Below, piece by piece: positions 6,494 through 15,310 of a DNA stretch of 64,000 nt. The translations under genes were made by a program, and so were the position numbers. The DNA is from Algoriphagus aestuarii. Lineage in GTDB: Bacteria; Bacteroidota; Bacteroidia; Cytophagales; Cyclobacteriaceae. Within the stretch, counting starts at the first letter, position 1; each line of letters starts with the position of its first letter. The notes below the pieces were generated by a model, which made no database searches, was not told where the DNA came from, and saw only the letters and a list, made by a program, of their open reading frames with translations. The stretch covers positions 394,632 to 458,631 of the forward strand of contig JAFIDK010000005.1 in the NCBI GenBank assembly GCA_017051695.1. The letters are read 5' to 3'.

Positions 6494-9451
6494 ATGTTTA
6501 TCAACTGTCACTCTCACTTCAGCTTTAAGTACGGAACACTATCCGTAGATGCGCTCATCGATGAGGCAAAGAGCAGACATTTGGATGCATTTGCCCTCAC
6601 AGACATCAATTGTACCGCAGGAGTATTTCCTTTCATCCGGGCAGCTCAGCGAAAGGGGGTTCACCCTGTCATCGGTATTGATTTCCGCAATGGCAGCCGG
6701 CAGCAATACATAGGATTGGCAAAAAATCAGGAAGGCTTCTTCGAACTCAACAGCCATCTTTCCGATCACTTGGTACATAAAAAACCCTTTGCAAAACGAG
6801 CTCCTGCTTTTGATCATAGTTTTATTATTTATCCCCTACCTGATCGCTTTTTTACCCTGCGGGAAAATGAATACATCGGTGTACACCCCAGTCAACTCAA
6901 CCGACTGATCTCCTCTCCTTGGTTCCGATTCAAAGACCGACTCGTCATACTGCAACCTGCGACTTTTGGTTCCAAAATCGAGTTTAACGCCCATCGCCTT
7001 TTGCGAAGCATTGATCTGAACACCCTGCTGAGCAAGCTCCCTCAAGATGAGCAAGGAGATCCGAGTGATCGATTCTACAGCTATGCTGATATGGTCGCCC
7101 GAGCTGAAGGTCATAGCTACCTGCTCGCCAATGCCCAGAAACTACTGGAGCACTGCCAGTTTTCCTTCTACTTTCAAGCAGTCAAAAACAAGCGTGACAT
7201 TTTGGGTTCGGACTGGCAAGACTACGATTACCTCCGCCAAGAAACCTTCAGAGGAGCGCTCTATCGCTATCCCGATCTGACACCCGAGATTTCCCAACGC
7301 ATCGAAAAAGAACTCGAGCTCATTCAGCAAAAGGCTTTTACCTCCTACTTCCTGATCAATTACGACATTGTGACCTTTGCGCAGCAGCGCAACTTCTATC
7401 ATGTAGGCCGAGGGTCCGGTGCCAATAGCATCGTGGCTTATTGCCTGGGGATCACAGACGTGGATCCAATAGAGTTGGATCTATATTTTGAGCGATTCAT
7501 CAATCTATATCGGGAAAATCCTCCAGACTTTGACATCGACTTTTCGTGGAAAGACCGGGATGAGGTCACGGATTACATTTTCAGAAAGTACAATCAAGGC
7601 AAACAGGAGCACGTCAGTCTATTAGCAGCCTACAGCACATTTCAATACAACTCCGTCTTCCGTGAACTCGGGAAGGTTTTTGGCCTCCCAAAAAGTGAAA
7701 TCGAGTCCCTGATTCACTTCGCGGACAAACCTGACTACCAACCGGATCAGTTCGGGAAGTTGATCATGAAATACAGTCAAGTACTCCATGACATGCCTTC
7801 CCATCTGACCGTACATGCCTGTGGAATTCTGATTTCCCACAAGCCTATCCACTATTACACCGCTACGGAAATGCCCCCCAAGGGATTCCCCCTTTCGCAT
7901 GTGGACATGCATGTGGCCGAGGATATCGGACTGCATAAGTTTGACATCCTGAGCCAGCGCGGCCTCGGACATATCAAAAGTGCAATTGAGATCATCTACC
8001 AAAACCAAGGCGTGAAAGTGGACATCCGAAAGGTGGAAGAGTTTAAAAAAGATCCTCTGATTCGCGAACACTTGCAGACGGGGCACACTATCGGTGCTTT
8101 TTATGTGGAGTCTCCTGCCATGCGCATGTTGTTGGCAAAGATGAAAGCCAATACCTACCTAGAACTCGTGGCTGCCAGTTCGATTATCCGTCCTGGAGTG
8201 GCGAGATCCGGAATGATGCGTGAATACATTTTACGTCATGTGGATAAGGAGCGTCGCAATATCGCACATCCTGTACTCGCCGATATCATGCCTGAAACTT
8301 ACGGCATCATGGTATATCAGGAAGATGTGATCAAAGTGGCGCATTACTTTGCTGGATTGAGCCTGGGCGAAGCTGATATACTGCGAAGAGGTATGAGTGG
8401 GAAGTCCCGCTCCAAAGATGAGTTCCAGCGTGTCAAGGACAGGTTTTTCAACAATTGCCGGGAGAAAGGTCATCCCGACCAAATCGCGGCCGAAGTCTGG
8501 CATCAAATCGAGAGTTTTGCGGGATACTCCTTTGCGAAGGGACATTCTGCTTCTTTTGCCGTGGAAAGCTACCAAAGCCTCTACCTCAAAGCCTATTTCC
8601 CGCTGGAGTTTATGGTAGGAGTGATAAACAACTTCGGAGGTTTCTACCACACCGAATTTTACGTACACGAACTCCGAATGAACGGAGCCGATATCCAGGC
8701 TCCCCATATCAACGAAAGTGAATACCTGACCCGAATTATCGGAAAAACGGTTTATCTCGGATTCATCCACCTCAAGTACCTGGAGAAAGCTTCAGTAGAA
8801 AAAATCCTCACCGAACGCAGACAAAACGGGCACTTCCTCGGACTGGTAGATTTCTGCGGACGGGTGGAAATCAGCCTGGAACAGTTACTCATTCTCATTC
8901 GGATCAATTGCTTCCGGTTCACCGGTAAAACCAAGCAGGAACTGCTTTGGGAAGCACATTTCATCTTGAATAAGCGCAAAGCGATTCCCGGCCCTACCGA
9001 CCTTTTCAAGCAAAATTCCGGATTCAATTTCCGTCAGCCTGCAGTACCGCAACTCGAGGAAATCGACATCCGGCAGGAGATCGTAGACCAGATCGACATT
9101 CTGGAGTTTCCACTGGATTCACCATTTCACCTGATCAAAGATCAAAGCATTCGAGGCATTCGTGCTGCCGAACTCAAAAGCTATCTGGGTAAAACCGTGC
9201 AAATCGTTGGCTACCTGGTGACCGTCAAATACACCCGCACGGTTAAGGGGGAAGTTATGAACTTTGGCACCTTCATCGATCGAGAAGGGCAATGGATCGA
9301 TACGGTACATTTCCCTCCCGTGGTCAAAAAATATCCTTTTAAGGGAAGGGCTATTTACCTGATCGAAGGCAAAGTCACCGCCGAATTTGATTTCTATAGC
9401 ATCGAAGCTACCAGATGTGAGCGATTGGAATATTGGAATGCAGGGGAGTGA
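6494..9451 (+). CDS. DNA polymerase III alpha-subunit-like protein (DnaE, error-prone type)
   Basis: 985 residues, a C-family DNA polymerase. An N-terminal PHP domain (NCHSHFSFKYGTLS, then FALTD) is followed by the polymerase core with the catalytic aspartates in PDFDIDF (D345, D347, D349) and the nucleotide-binding segment HVGRGSGANS. Then come fingers with HACGILIS, helix-hairpin-helix elements and a C-terminal OB fold (about residues 895-970). It is shorter than a replicative DnaE (about 1,150 or more residues) and lies outside any replication cluster, which points to the DnaE2/translesion-type paralogue. No adjacent imuA, imuB, umuC or lexA gene is present, unlike most SOS mutagenesis cassettes. 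Strand synthesis from dNTPs in the cytoplasm is assumed from the family. Confidence 0.87.
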   Translation: MFINCHSHFSFKYGTLSVDALIDEAKSRHLDAFALTDINCTAGVFPFIRAAQRKGVHPVIGIDFRNGSRQQYIGLAKNQEGFFELNSHLSDHLVHKKPFAKRAPAFDHSFIIYPLPDRFFTLRENEYIGVHPSQLNRLISSPWFRFKDRLVILQPATFGSKIEFNAHRLLRSIDLNTLLSKLPQDEQGDPSDRFYSYADMVARAEGHSYLLANAQKLLEHCQFSFYFQAVKNKRDILGSDWQDYDYLRQETFRGALYRYPDLTPEISQRIEKELELIQQKAFTSYFLINYDIVTFAQQRNFYHVGRGSGANSIVAYCLGITDVDPIELDLYFERFINLYRENPPDFDIDFSWKDRDEVTDYIFRKYNQGKQEHVSLLAAYSTFQYNSVFRELGKVFGLPKSEIESLIHFADKPDYQPDQFGKLIMKYSQVLHDMPSHLTVHACGILISHKPIHYYTATEMPPKGFPLSHVDMHVAEDIGLHKFDILSQRGLGHIKSAIEIIYQNQGVKVDIRKVEEFKKDPLIREHLQTGHTIGAFYVESPAMRMLLAKMKANTYLELVAASSIIRPGVARSGMMREYILRHVDKERRNIAHPVLADIMPETYGIMVYQEDVIKVAHYFAGLSLGEADILRRGMSGKSRSKDEFQRVKDRFFNNCREKGHPDQIAAEVWHQIESFAGYSFAKGHSASFAVESYQSLYLKAYFPLEFMVGVINNFGGFYHTEFYVHELRMNGADIQAPHINESEYLTRIIGKTVYLGFIHLKYLEKASVEKILTERRQNGHFLGLVDFCGRVEISLEQLLILIRINCFRFTGKTKQELLWEAHFILNKRKAIPGPTDLFKQNSGFNFRQPAVPQLEEIDIRQEIVDQIDILEFPLDSPFHLIKDQSIRGIRAAELKSYLGKTVQIVGYLVTVKYTRTVKGEVMNFGTFIDREGQWIDTVHFPPVVKKYPFKGRAIYLIEGKVTAEFDFYSIEATRCERLEYWNAGE

Positions 9452-9657
9452 ATTTAAAATTGGAGAATTTGGAATTGAAAATGAATAATTCAAAATTGAA
9501 AGCCCCATGTCAGAAGAATCCAATCAATGAGATTTTAGATGGATCCCCCACAAGCTAATCCAAAAACATTTGCCTGATTATTAGAAAAAATATAGAGAAA
9601 TATGATCTAAATAGGACAAAGTACGTTACATTAAAAGACAAATTTCCTTCTCTTATC

Positions 9658-10119
9658 ATGGCAAAGAAATCTTCCAAAGTCAATGAGCCGGCAGTAACCT
9701 ACGCTAAAACAGCAAATCTTTCTGCTTCTGACATTCTTCATGTCGCCGTCAATGAATTGGATGAGCCATTAAGCCGTTTGGAGACTTTTAGAAATGGCCT
9801 GGAGAAAAAATCTTTTGATGCCCTCAAAGAAATAGCAGGTCTGGATTACAATACATTAGCCACTGCTTTGGGTGTTTCATCCAAAACTCTTCAGCGAAAA
9901 GAAGTTTTTGACACCCTACAATCAGAAAAAATCTATCGCCTCGCAGAATTATATGCAATAGGGATCAATTACTTTGGCAGAGAAGGTTTTAAAAGATGGA
10001 TGGAGCGCCCACTATTTACCCTTGGAAACAGAAAGCCTTTGGAATTAATCGATTTGACCGAGGGAATGGATCTTCTGAAAACAGAAATCATGAGACTCCA
10101 GTATGGCATCGCTATTTGA
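9658..10119 (+). CDS. antitoxin of a RES-Xre pair (Xre/MbcA/ParS toxin-binding type)
   Basis: 153 residues. The middle is an Xre-like helix-turn-helix (FDALKEIAGLDYNTLATALG, then VSSKTLQRKE). The C-terminal part matches the MbcA/ParS/Xre toxin-binding domain (DUF2384): LAELYAIGINYFG followed by FKRWMERPLFTLGNRKPLELI and a GMDLLKTEIMRLQYGI end. It is expected to bind DNA upstream of its own operon and to neutralise the RES toxin encoded 5 bp downstream. The 206 bp before it (9452-9657) holds only AT-rich sequence with short TTGAAAAT-type repeats and a possible promoter. Confidence 0.9.
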   Translation: MAKKSSKVNEPAVTYAKTANLSASDILHVAVNELDEPLSRLETFRNGLEKKSFDALKEIAGLDYNTLATALGVSSKTLQRKEVFDTLQSEKIYRLAELYAIGINYFGREGFKRWMERPLFTLGNRKPLELIDLTEGMDLLKTEIMRLQYGIAI

Positions 10120-10124
10120 TCAAC

Positions 10125-10580
10125 ATGATTGTCTATCGAATAGCATTAACCGAATACAACGATACCAGTGGCACAGGAGCAAAACTTTTTGGAGGCAGAT
10201 GGAATCTACCTGGTCATCCTGCTATTTACGCCGGATCAAGTATTTCTTCTTCGCTGTTGGAAAGACTGACGATCGACCCGGAGTTATTTTCTTCTGACCG
10301 TTTTATCAAGTACTCCGTCATGGAAATACAGATTCCTGAGAAACTGATTTTTTCTCCAAAAATTGACGACCTCCCTTATAACTGGAACCAACTCCCGCCT
10401 TCCAAAACTTCACAGGAATTCGGAACCAGTCTGTTAACTTCCAATATATTGTGTTTTGAAATACCATCTGTGGTAGATCCGACTTCATTGAATTTCGTTA
10501 TCAACCCAGTTTCAGAGAAATTCCACCTTATCACTTTCAAAACCTACCCTTTACAACTCGACCAAAGAATCATTAAATAA
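10125..10580 (+). CDS. RES-domain toxin (NAD+-degrading family)
   Basis: 151 residues from the ATG at 10125. The frame is open further upstream, but that part overlaps the antitoxin gene and does not look like protein. The RES signature is clear: VYRIALTEY, then LFGGRWNLPGHPAIYAGSSISSSLLERL (Arg, Tyr and Ser/Glu are the family's active-site type residues), and a late EFGTSLL followed by PSVVDPTSLNFVINP. RES toxins deplete NAD+ by hydrolysis or phosphorolysis. It forms a two-gene operon with the Xre antitoxin upstream. Confidence 0.9.
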   Translation: MIVYRIALTEYNDTSGTGAKLFGGRWNLPGHPAIYAGSSISSSLLERLTIDPELFSSDRFIKYSVMEIQIPEKLIFSPKIDDLPYNWNQLPPSKTSQEFGTSLLTSNILCFEIPSVVDPTSLNFVINPVSEKFHLITFKTYPLQLDQRIIK

Positions 10581-10599
10581 GATTATTATTAAGATAAAT

Positions 10600-11739
10600 C
10601 TACTTTCCTTCCGGAAGGATCTTCAACTTATAATAAATCACCTGATCTTCTTCCGTTTCAAAGAAATCCTGGTCTTTTTTGGCCAATATCTCACCATTTT
10701 CAGTTATAGCCCTGCTGAAAATCAGCCCATCTGGAACTTCTATTCCTTTTTGGATCAATTTGTTTTCAGAATCAAATACTGCGGCAAAGGTGTTTTCATA
10801 GAAATCAGCATTAGGTTCTGTCAGCAGATTTTGCACCTGTTCTTCTGGAATGCCCTTCTTATAAAATACTATCGTCTTTCCATCAAAACGATACAACTGC
10901 AAAATCAGAGCGGGTCTTTGGTTACTTATGGAATACTCCATTGCCACCTCAAAACTTTCAGCCCTAGGTAAAACAGCTTCCTCCACTTCCAAATCAACTG
11001 TTTTTTCCAGGACAATTTCCTCCCCAACTTCCTTATACACATAATATTTCAACTCAAAAAGAAAATGGAGATACCACTTATCACCCAACTTTTGGATCTT
11101 GGGAAATGGAAAAAAATAGAAATTTCCATCTGCATAAATGGACGTTTGGGGAAAATCCATCGTGTCATGCCGCTCCATAGAGACCGTGTCCAACACTTCC
11201 AAAAAAGGTGCGCTGTTCAAGTATTTCACAAAATCTATTTCCCCACCTATTCCCAAGTCCTCAAAATTCGCCGGCTTGAAATAGGTGATTTTATTACCCA
11301 AAGAGGAAAATGCCGGATCTATGGAATTGTTATGGATGATGTACTGATAGGGTAATCTGACTGAGCGTTTAATTCCCCCATTTTTTTCCACAAAATGAAA
11401 ACCGCTTGCCGAACTCAGAATATTCAACATTTCATTTCTATAGGATAAGAGAAATATCCCTTGCATGGAATTCGGGCCTTCACTAGGGATGATTAACGAG
11501 GATGTGAGTTCCCCATGAGTGTCGATAAACAAAAGTTCCTGATCAATTTTTGTTATTGCCACAAACTCCTGAGAAACCGAATCATAATCTTGAATCCACA
11601 AATCCCCTAAGTAATCAATCTGTAGAGAATCGGTGATTTCTACCTGAAAATCCTGCTTATAGTCCGTAGTAATATCCTTTCTATTGCAACTAGCCACCAA
11701 TATGAGAAGGATGAAAAATGAAAAATATAATTGCTTCAT
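10600..11739 (-). CDS. lipoprotein, DUF4221 / 6-bladed-propeller-like
   Basis: 379 residues. The N-terminus is an SPII signal with lipobox LVASC (Cys at about residue 18), so it is membrane-anchored outside the cytoplasm. The body has no membrane spans and shows repeated strand-turn units (for example LGDLWIQDYDSVSQEFVAI, LLFIDTHGEL, TSIYADGNFYFFPFPKI). This pattern is typical of the six-bladed beta-propeller and DUF4221 lipoproteins of Bacteroidota. The substrate or partner is unknown. The gene stands alone on the minus strand, and its stop is 19 bp from the convergent RES gene. Confidence 0.65.
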   Translation of the reverse strand: MKQLYFSFFILLILVASCNRKDITTDYKQDFQVEITDSLQIDYLGDLWIQDYDSVSQEFVAITKIDQELLFIDTHGELTSSLIIPSEGPNSMQGIFLLSYRNEMLNILSSASGFHFVEKNGGIKRSVRLPYQYIIHNNSIDPAFSSLGNKITYFKPANFEDLGIGGEIDFVKYLNSAPFLEVLDTVSMERHDTMDFPQTSIYADGNFYFFPFPKIQKLGDKWYLHFLFELKYYVYKEVGEEIVLEKTVDLEVEEAVLPRAESFEVAMEYSISNQRPALILQLYRFDGKTIVFYKKGIPEEQVQNLLTEPNADFYENTFAAVFDSENKLIQKGIEVPDGLIFSRAITENGEILAKKDQDFFETEEDQVIYYKLKILPEGK

Positions 11740-11818
11740 ATCATGTATTTAAAACCAACCACAAGATAGAAGTGAGCCCAGTACCCAAATGTTAAAACAA
11801 CTTAGTTCCTGTTAAAAA

Positions 11819-12847
11819 TTATTGTCGACATGTCATCATTATCTGGCTTTCAAATAATCGGTCATGTTCCAAAATCAAAAAGAACTCCTCGAGATAGGAG
11901 GTAAAAACCTTATAATCTCCTTTGTTGATCATACTTTCATAAGAACCTACAAGCTCATAAAGCTCTGGTTTCTTTGCCAGAAATTCTTTTCTGATTGCCT
12001 GCATCAAAGACTCTTCTCTGCAATATCCACGATACAATCGCTCGGTCACATGCTCTATATCCACTAAGTTGCTTACCTGGGAATAAGGAGGATTGACCAA
12101 GCCTGTCATATCAAAATCATAGGCCAAAGGAACCACCGTTTTTGAATCCAGTTTTAGGATCTTCATATTGTGTTGAAACATCGTTGACCAATCGGTATTC
12201 CCAATCATCAACTGAAAAAAATCATGTCTCACTGCCGCAGTATCTTCCAATAAAGTCCCAAGTATCTTCTTGCCATCCAATATCTCTCCCCCAAATCGAT
12301 CTGCCACTTCATCATCATCCTCTATAAAAAAACCTATCAACTCATTGATTTCCCCTTTTTTATCATCTTCATTTTCAAAATAAACCTTGACCAATCTAGT
12401 CTGAAACGTATATCGCGTGATAGGTTCTGCGAGTTTGTAACACACATACTCTTTGATAATGTCATCATCAGCCCCATTCATCTTGTTACATGGAATGACT
12501 AATTTCAGATTCCTGTTTCCGTCAAAAATGGTTTCTTTCGCCTGCTTTTTCTTGATTTTTACTCGAAGTGGCGGATAATAACAATTGCTCAACCGGAAAT
12601 TGCCCCTAACTCTCAAATCTATATCCAGAGAATCCCACTCACCGGTTTTTTCATTTTTGTACTGCAAGATGCTTTCTACATAGGTAGAATCATTGGATTC
12701 CTTTTTGAGATCCTTTATAGAAAACTTCATCCGGATCTCAATAGGCTCCTCATCTGCAAAGAGATCTATTGGTTCTTGAGCGTACACATTGGTGGCAAAA
12801 AACAGAATTAAAAAACAAAATGGAACCCCTACAAATAATCTTTTCAT
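11819..12847 (-). CDS. exported protein, possibly CotH-kinase-like
   Basis: 342 residues from the ATG whose first base is 12847. An upstream in-frame codon at 12892 exists, but MKRLFVGVPFCF starts a better Sec signal ending NVYAQ. The body has the arrangement seen in CotH-like proteins: an early arginine-rich strand region (DIDLRVRGNFRLSNC, then PLRVKIKK), a middle KLVIPCNKMNG, and a late LIGNTDWSTMFQHNM followed by VPLAYDFDMTG. In CotH kinases a corresponding D-Y/F-D motif coordinates metal for ATP. The similarity is weak, so it may simply be an uncharacterised secreted protein. It is monocistronic. The 313 bp upstream contain only AT-rich sequence. Confidence 0.55.
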   Translation of the reverse strand: MKRLFVGVPFCFLILFFATNVYAQEPIDLFADEEPIEIRMKFSIKDLKKESNDSTYVESILQYKNEKTGEWDSLDIDLRVRGNFRLSNCYYPPLRVKIKKKQAKETIFDGNRNLKLVIPCNKMNGADDDIIKEYVCYKLAEPITRYTFQTRLVKVYFENEDDKKGEINELIGFFIEDDDEVADRFGGEILDGKKILGTLLEDTAAVRHDFFQLMIGNTDWSTMFQHNMKILKLDSKTVVPLAYDFDMTGLVNPPYSQVSNLVDIEHVTERLYRGYCREESLMQAIRKEFLAKKPELYELVGSYESMINKGDYKVFTSYLEEFFLILEHDRLFESQIMMTCRQ

Positions 12848-13160
12848 AATCAATTTTTTAAAAATGTATTTGAAAACACTTAGTTTTATCAAGCATTCTT
12901 CCTTTTATAGAAAATCACAGAGGAAATGACCTTCTCTATATTAGGCCACCAAAGAAAATGCCCTCTAATCTCATTTTGCTAAAAATCCTGAGCCAATAAA
13001 ACCGCCCCCTTTCTTGCACCAAAATAATTCAATTTAGAACTATAATTTTACTTAGAAAGTAAATCAATAAATTGAACAACAACAATTTACAACTCTAAAA
13101 TATAGGATTTTTTTAATACAAATCCGATTACAAAGTTGAGGTAATTCAAAGGAAAAAGTT

Positions 13161-13886
13161 TTACTCTATTCCAGTTAATAAAATATTCTTAAACTCTACT
13201 TCGGCTCCTTCTGCCTGTAATGCGATCTGGCCTTTCTCAGCTGTCGCTCCATACCCATCATTGACCAAGTCTCCATTTAGCCAAACTGTAATTTTGTCCT
13301 CAATACAGGTGATTTTAATATGATTCCATTCTCCAAGTGGCTTCTCAGAGTCATCAGTTAAGTTTTTTACTCTTCTTTCTTTCCCTTCAGATACGCCCCA
13401 ATCTTCCTTGGGACCACGTCGGCTTTCCATCTCATCCACTGTTATATCTTGCTGGATGCACCAAAAATCCCCTGCATTGCTATGCATCAGTTGGACTTCA
13501 ATGGATTTGGGAAACATCTCGTACAAAGCTCTCAGCTCTGAAGCATGAACCAAAACCCCACAATTACCTGGCTCTCCAGTAAATCTATAATCGAGTTCCA
13601 ATGTATAATTCTCATATTCCCGATCTGTGATCAGATGACCCTCTGGTGTCCCTAAACTTACCAATAATCCATCCCGGACAATAAATGGAACACGTAAACT
13701 ACTATCGGCCTCTAGATCGGGCACATCAATATGCCATCCTTCTAGATTTTCTCCATTGAATAGAGAAATTTTGCCTAATTGCTCATCCAACTCAGGTTGC
13801 TCTTCTGCTTTTTCTTTAGAATCACATTGCCAAAAAAGTATAGCACCAATGACAATCAGTAGAGAATATTTAGATCGAAAATTCAT
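13161..13886 (-). CDS. DUF1080 (3-keto-disaccharide hydrolase-type) lipoprotein
   Basis: 241 residues. An N-terminal signal with ILFWQC suggests lipid anchoring. The rest is a concanavalin-like DUF1080 domain with its hallmarks: ISLFNGENLEGWHI at the start, then GHLITDREYENYTLELDYRF, GNCGVLVHA, and near the end GEWNHIKITC with VWLNGDLVNDG and GQIALQAEG. Members are exported proteins acting on glycosides; some hydrolyse 3-keto-glycosides. It is 21 bp downstream of the transporter gene and may be the last gene of that operon, though the functional link is not obvious. Confidence 0.88.
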   Translation of the reverse strand: MNFRSKYSLLIVIGAILFWQCDSKEKAEEQPELDEQLGKISLFNGENLEGWHIDVPDLEADSSLRVPFIVRDGLLVSLGTPEGHLITDREYENYTLELDYRFTGEPGNCGVLVHASELRALYEMFPKSIEVQLMHSNAGDFWCIQQDITVDEMESRRGPKEDWGVSEGKERRVKNLTDDSEKPLGEWNHIKITCIEDKITVWLNGDLVNDGYGATAEKGQIALQAEGAEVEFKNILLTGIE

Positions 13887-13907
13887 AAGAAGGATGTTAA
13901 AAACTCA

Positions 13908-14828
13908 TTATTTGTTGCTGACAATGTTATAAACAAATGCCCTGTATTTGATCAATCCAACGAAAATCGCCCCGCCAAAGGCGTTTCCCAACAAGGCCAA
14001 ACTCTGAAAAGAAAGATAATCCAATAAACTGATATCCGGCGAATTCAACATCCCCGAAAACACTTCGATACTACCGATGATGCTGTGGTGTAATCCTGTG
14101 AAAGCCAGTACTGAAGTAATCAAAAAGATCATCACAATTCTGCTGATCGTATCTCTTACAGAGGCCAGTAGCCAGGACAACAAGCCCATCAGCCATCCTG
14201 CCACGATGGCGCTCACCAATATGACCTGAGGAGCAGAATCTACCACATGTGCAGCAATTGTCCCCACAACTTTCGCATCGAAAATTCCAAGTCTAGGTCC
14301 AAGCCAGTTAAGGATCAATGCCATCATATATCCTCCGATTAAATTGCCACTGATGACAATCCCCCACAGTCGGAGCATTGCCCCCACCGTCTGTTTTTTA
14401 TTCAAAACCGGTAAAGTCAATAAAGCTGTCTGTTCGGTAAAGAGAATGCTTTGCCCTAAAACCACTAATATAAACCCCAAAGGATAAACCAGTGAGATCA
14501 TTTTAAAAACAGTGTCTTCCGCCATCTTCCCTCCCAAAAAGAAAAACACCGTACAAATCATCAAATAACTAAACCCGATTTCCAACCCTGCGGTAATCGA
14601 ACTCAAAAAAAGACTGCTGGGACTTTTTTCGTAAGTCTCTTGAGCATCAGAGATTTGATCGCGCAAAATCTCACCATGTGATTTAGGCAAGTCTTTCCCC
14701 GTTCTTTTGGTGCCTTGGATTTCTTTATCGATAACTTTCTGCTTCTTCTTTTCTTCTGCTGCCAGCCTTTTCTCTTCTGCCGCCTGCTTTTTCAAATCCG
14801 CTTCCAAGTTTTTATCTTCTTTTTCCAT
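13908..14828 (-). CDS. formate/nitrite-transporter (FNT) family protein
   Basis: 306 residues from the ATG at 14828. About the first 65 residues are a highly charged Lys/Glu coiled coil (KKQAAEEKRLAAEEKKK), which is not part of the usual FNT channel. Six membrane spans follow with FNT features (SSLFLSSITAGLEIGFSYLM, VVLGQSILFTEQTALLTL, GNLIGGYMMAL, a TGLHHSIIGSIEVF segment and LGNAFGGAIFVGL). It resembles the YfdC-like branch rather than FocA or NirC proper. The transported anion (formate, nitrite, lactate) is not determined. The gene lies in a minus-strand set after a truncated haemoglobin, which makes a nitrogen-oxide context plausible. Confidence 0.85.
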   Translation of the reverse strand: MEKEDKNLEADLKKQAAEEKRLAAEEKKKQKVIDKEIQGTKRTGKDLPKSHGEILRDQISDAQETYEKSPSSLFLSSITAGLEIGFSYLMICTVFFFLGGKMAEDTVFKMISLVYPLGFILVVLGQSILFTEQTALLTLPVLNKKQTVGAMLRLWGIVISGNLIGGYMMALILNWLGPRLGIFDAKVVGTIAAHVVDSAPQVILVSAIVAGWLMGLLSWLLASVRDTISRIVMIFLITSVLAFTGLHHSIIGSIEVFSGMLNSPDISLLDYLSFQSLALLGNAFGGAIFVGLIKYRAFVYNIVSNK

Positions 14829-14907
14829 ATTCAATTTTTAAGCTGCACCTTTTAAAAAACGATTCCATGCATCATATTATATAAACAAAGTAATTGCCTT
14901 TTAAGGG

Positions 14908-15309
14908 TTAAGTTTTATCTAGACGAGCCTCCCAAATTCTCATAAAAAGCATATGAGCCATTCGCCTCGCATGTTCTTTAGCATAATCGGCTACTTCTCC
15001 TTCAAAATATCGGTCAATGGTACTGAACCATAATTCAAGCCAGTTTCCAAAATGAGCCTGCTCAATGCTGTTATCTACTGCCTCATCTACTTCACGATGT
15101 ACTTTTGTAGGGTTAAACTTCCCAGCTCCGGGACCAGTTTGTAAAAGGATCATTTCCCAAAAATCAGAAAGGTGAACCAGGTGATGCTCCCAATCATTCA
15201 CCACTCCATTAAAAATCGGTCCAAGAGTTTCATGGACACGGATTTGATCATAAAATCTTCGCACCAAAAAATTCACTTCTTTCCTACTTCTGATAGCTAT
15301 TCTATCCAT
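14908..15309 (-). CDS. group III truncated haemoglobin
   Basis: 133 residues, all helical, with the short 2-over-2 globin pattern. It has VNFLVRRFYDQIRVHETLGPIF at the start, DWEHHLVHLSDFWEMILL (E-helix region with a His), then FNPTKVHREV as the candidate proximal-histidine region, and a C-terminal ARRMAHMLFMRIWEA helix. This is the group III (cluster P) pattern, as in Campylobacter Ctb. Members bind O2 or NO and are thought to handle NO or O2 in the cytoplasm. The start is 1 bp from the stop of the ENPP gene upstream, so the two are translated from one mRNA. Confidence 0.88.
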   Translation of the reverse strand: MDRIAIRSRKEVNFLVRRFYDQIRVHETLGPIFNGVVNDWEHHLVHLSDFWEMILLQTGPGAGKFNPTKVHREVDEAVDNSIEQAHFGNWLELWFSTIDRYFEGEVADYAKEHARRMAHMLFMRIWEARLDKT

Positions 15310-15310
15310 T

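Noticed and set aside
6283-6548. Two overlapping open frames across the repeat array
   Set aside because: They are created by the repeat composition, lack protein-like sequence and overlap the polymerase start.
8231-8770. Long antisense open frame (179 codons) inside the polymerase gene
   Set aside because: It is the shadow of a strongly coding frame on the other strand and has no domain pattern.
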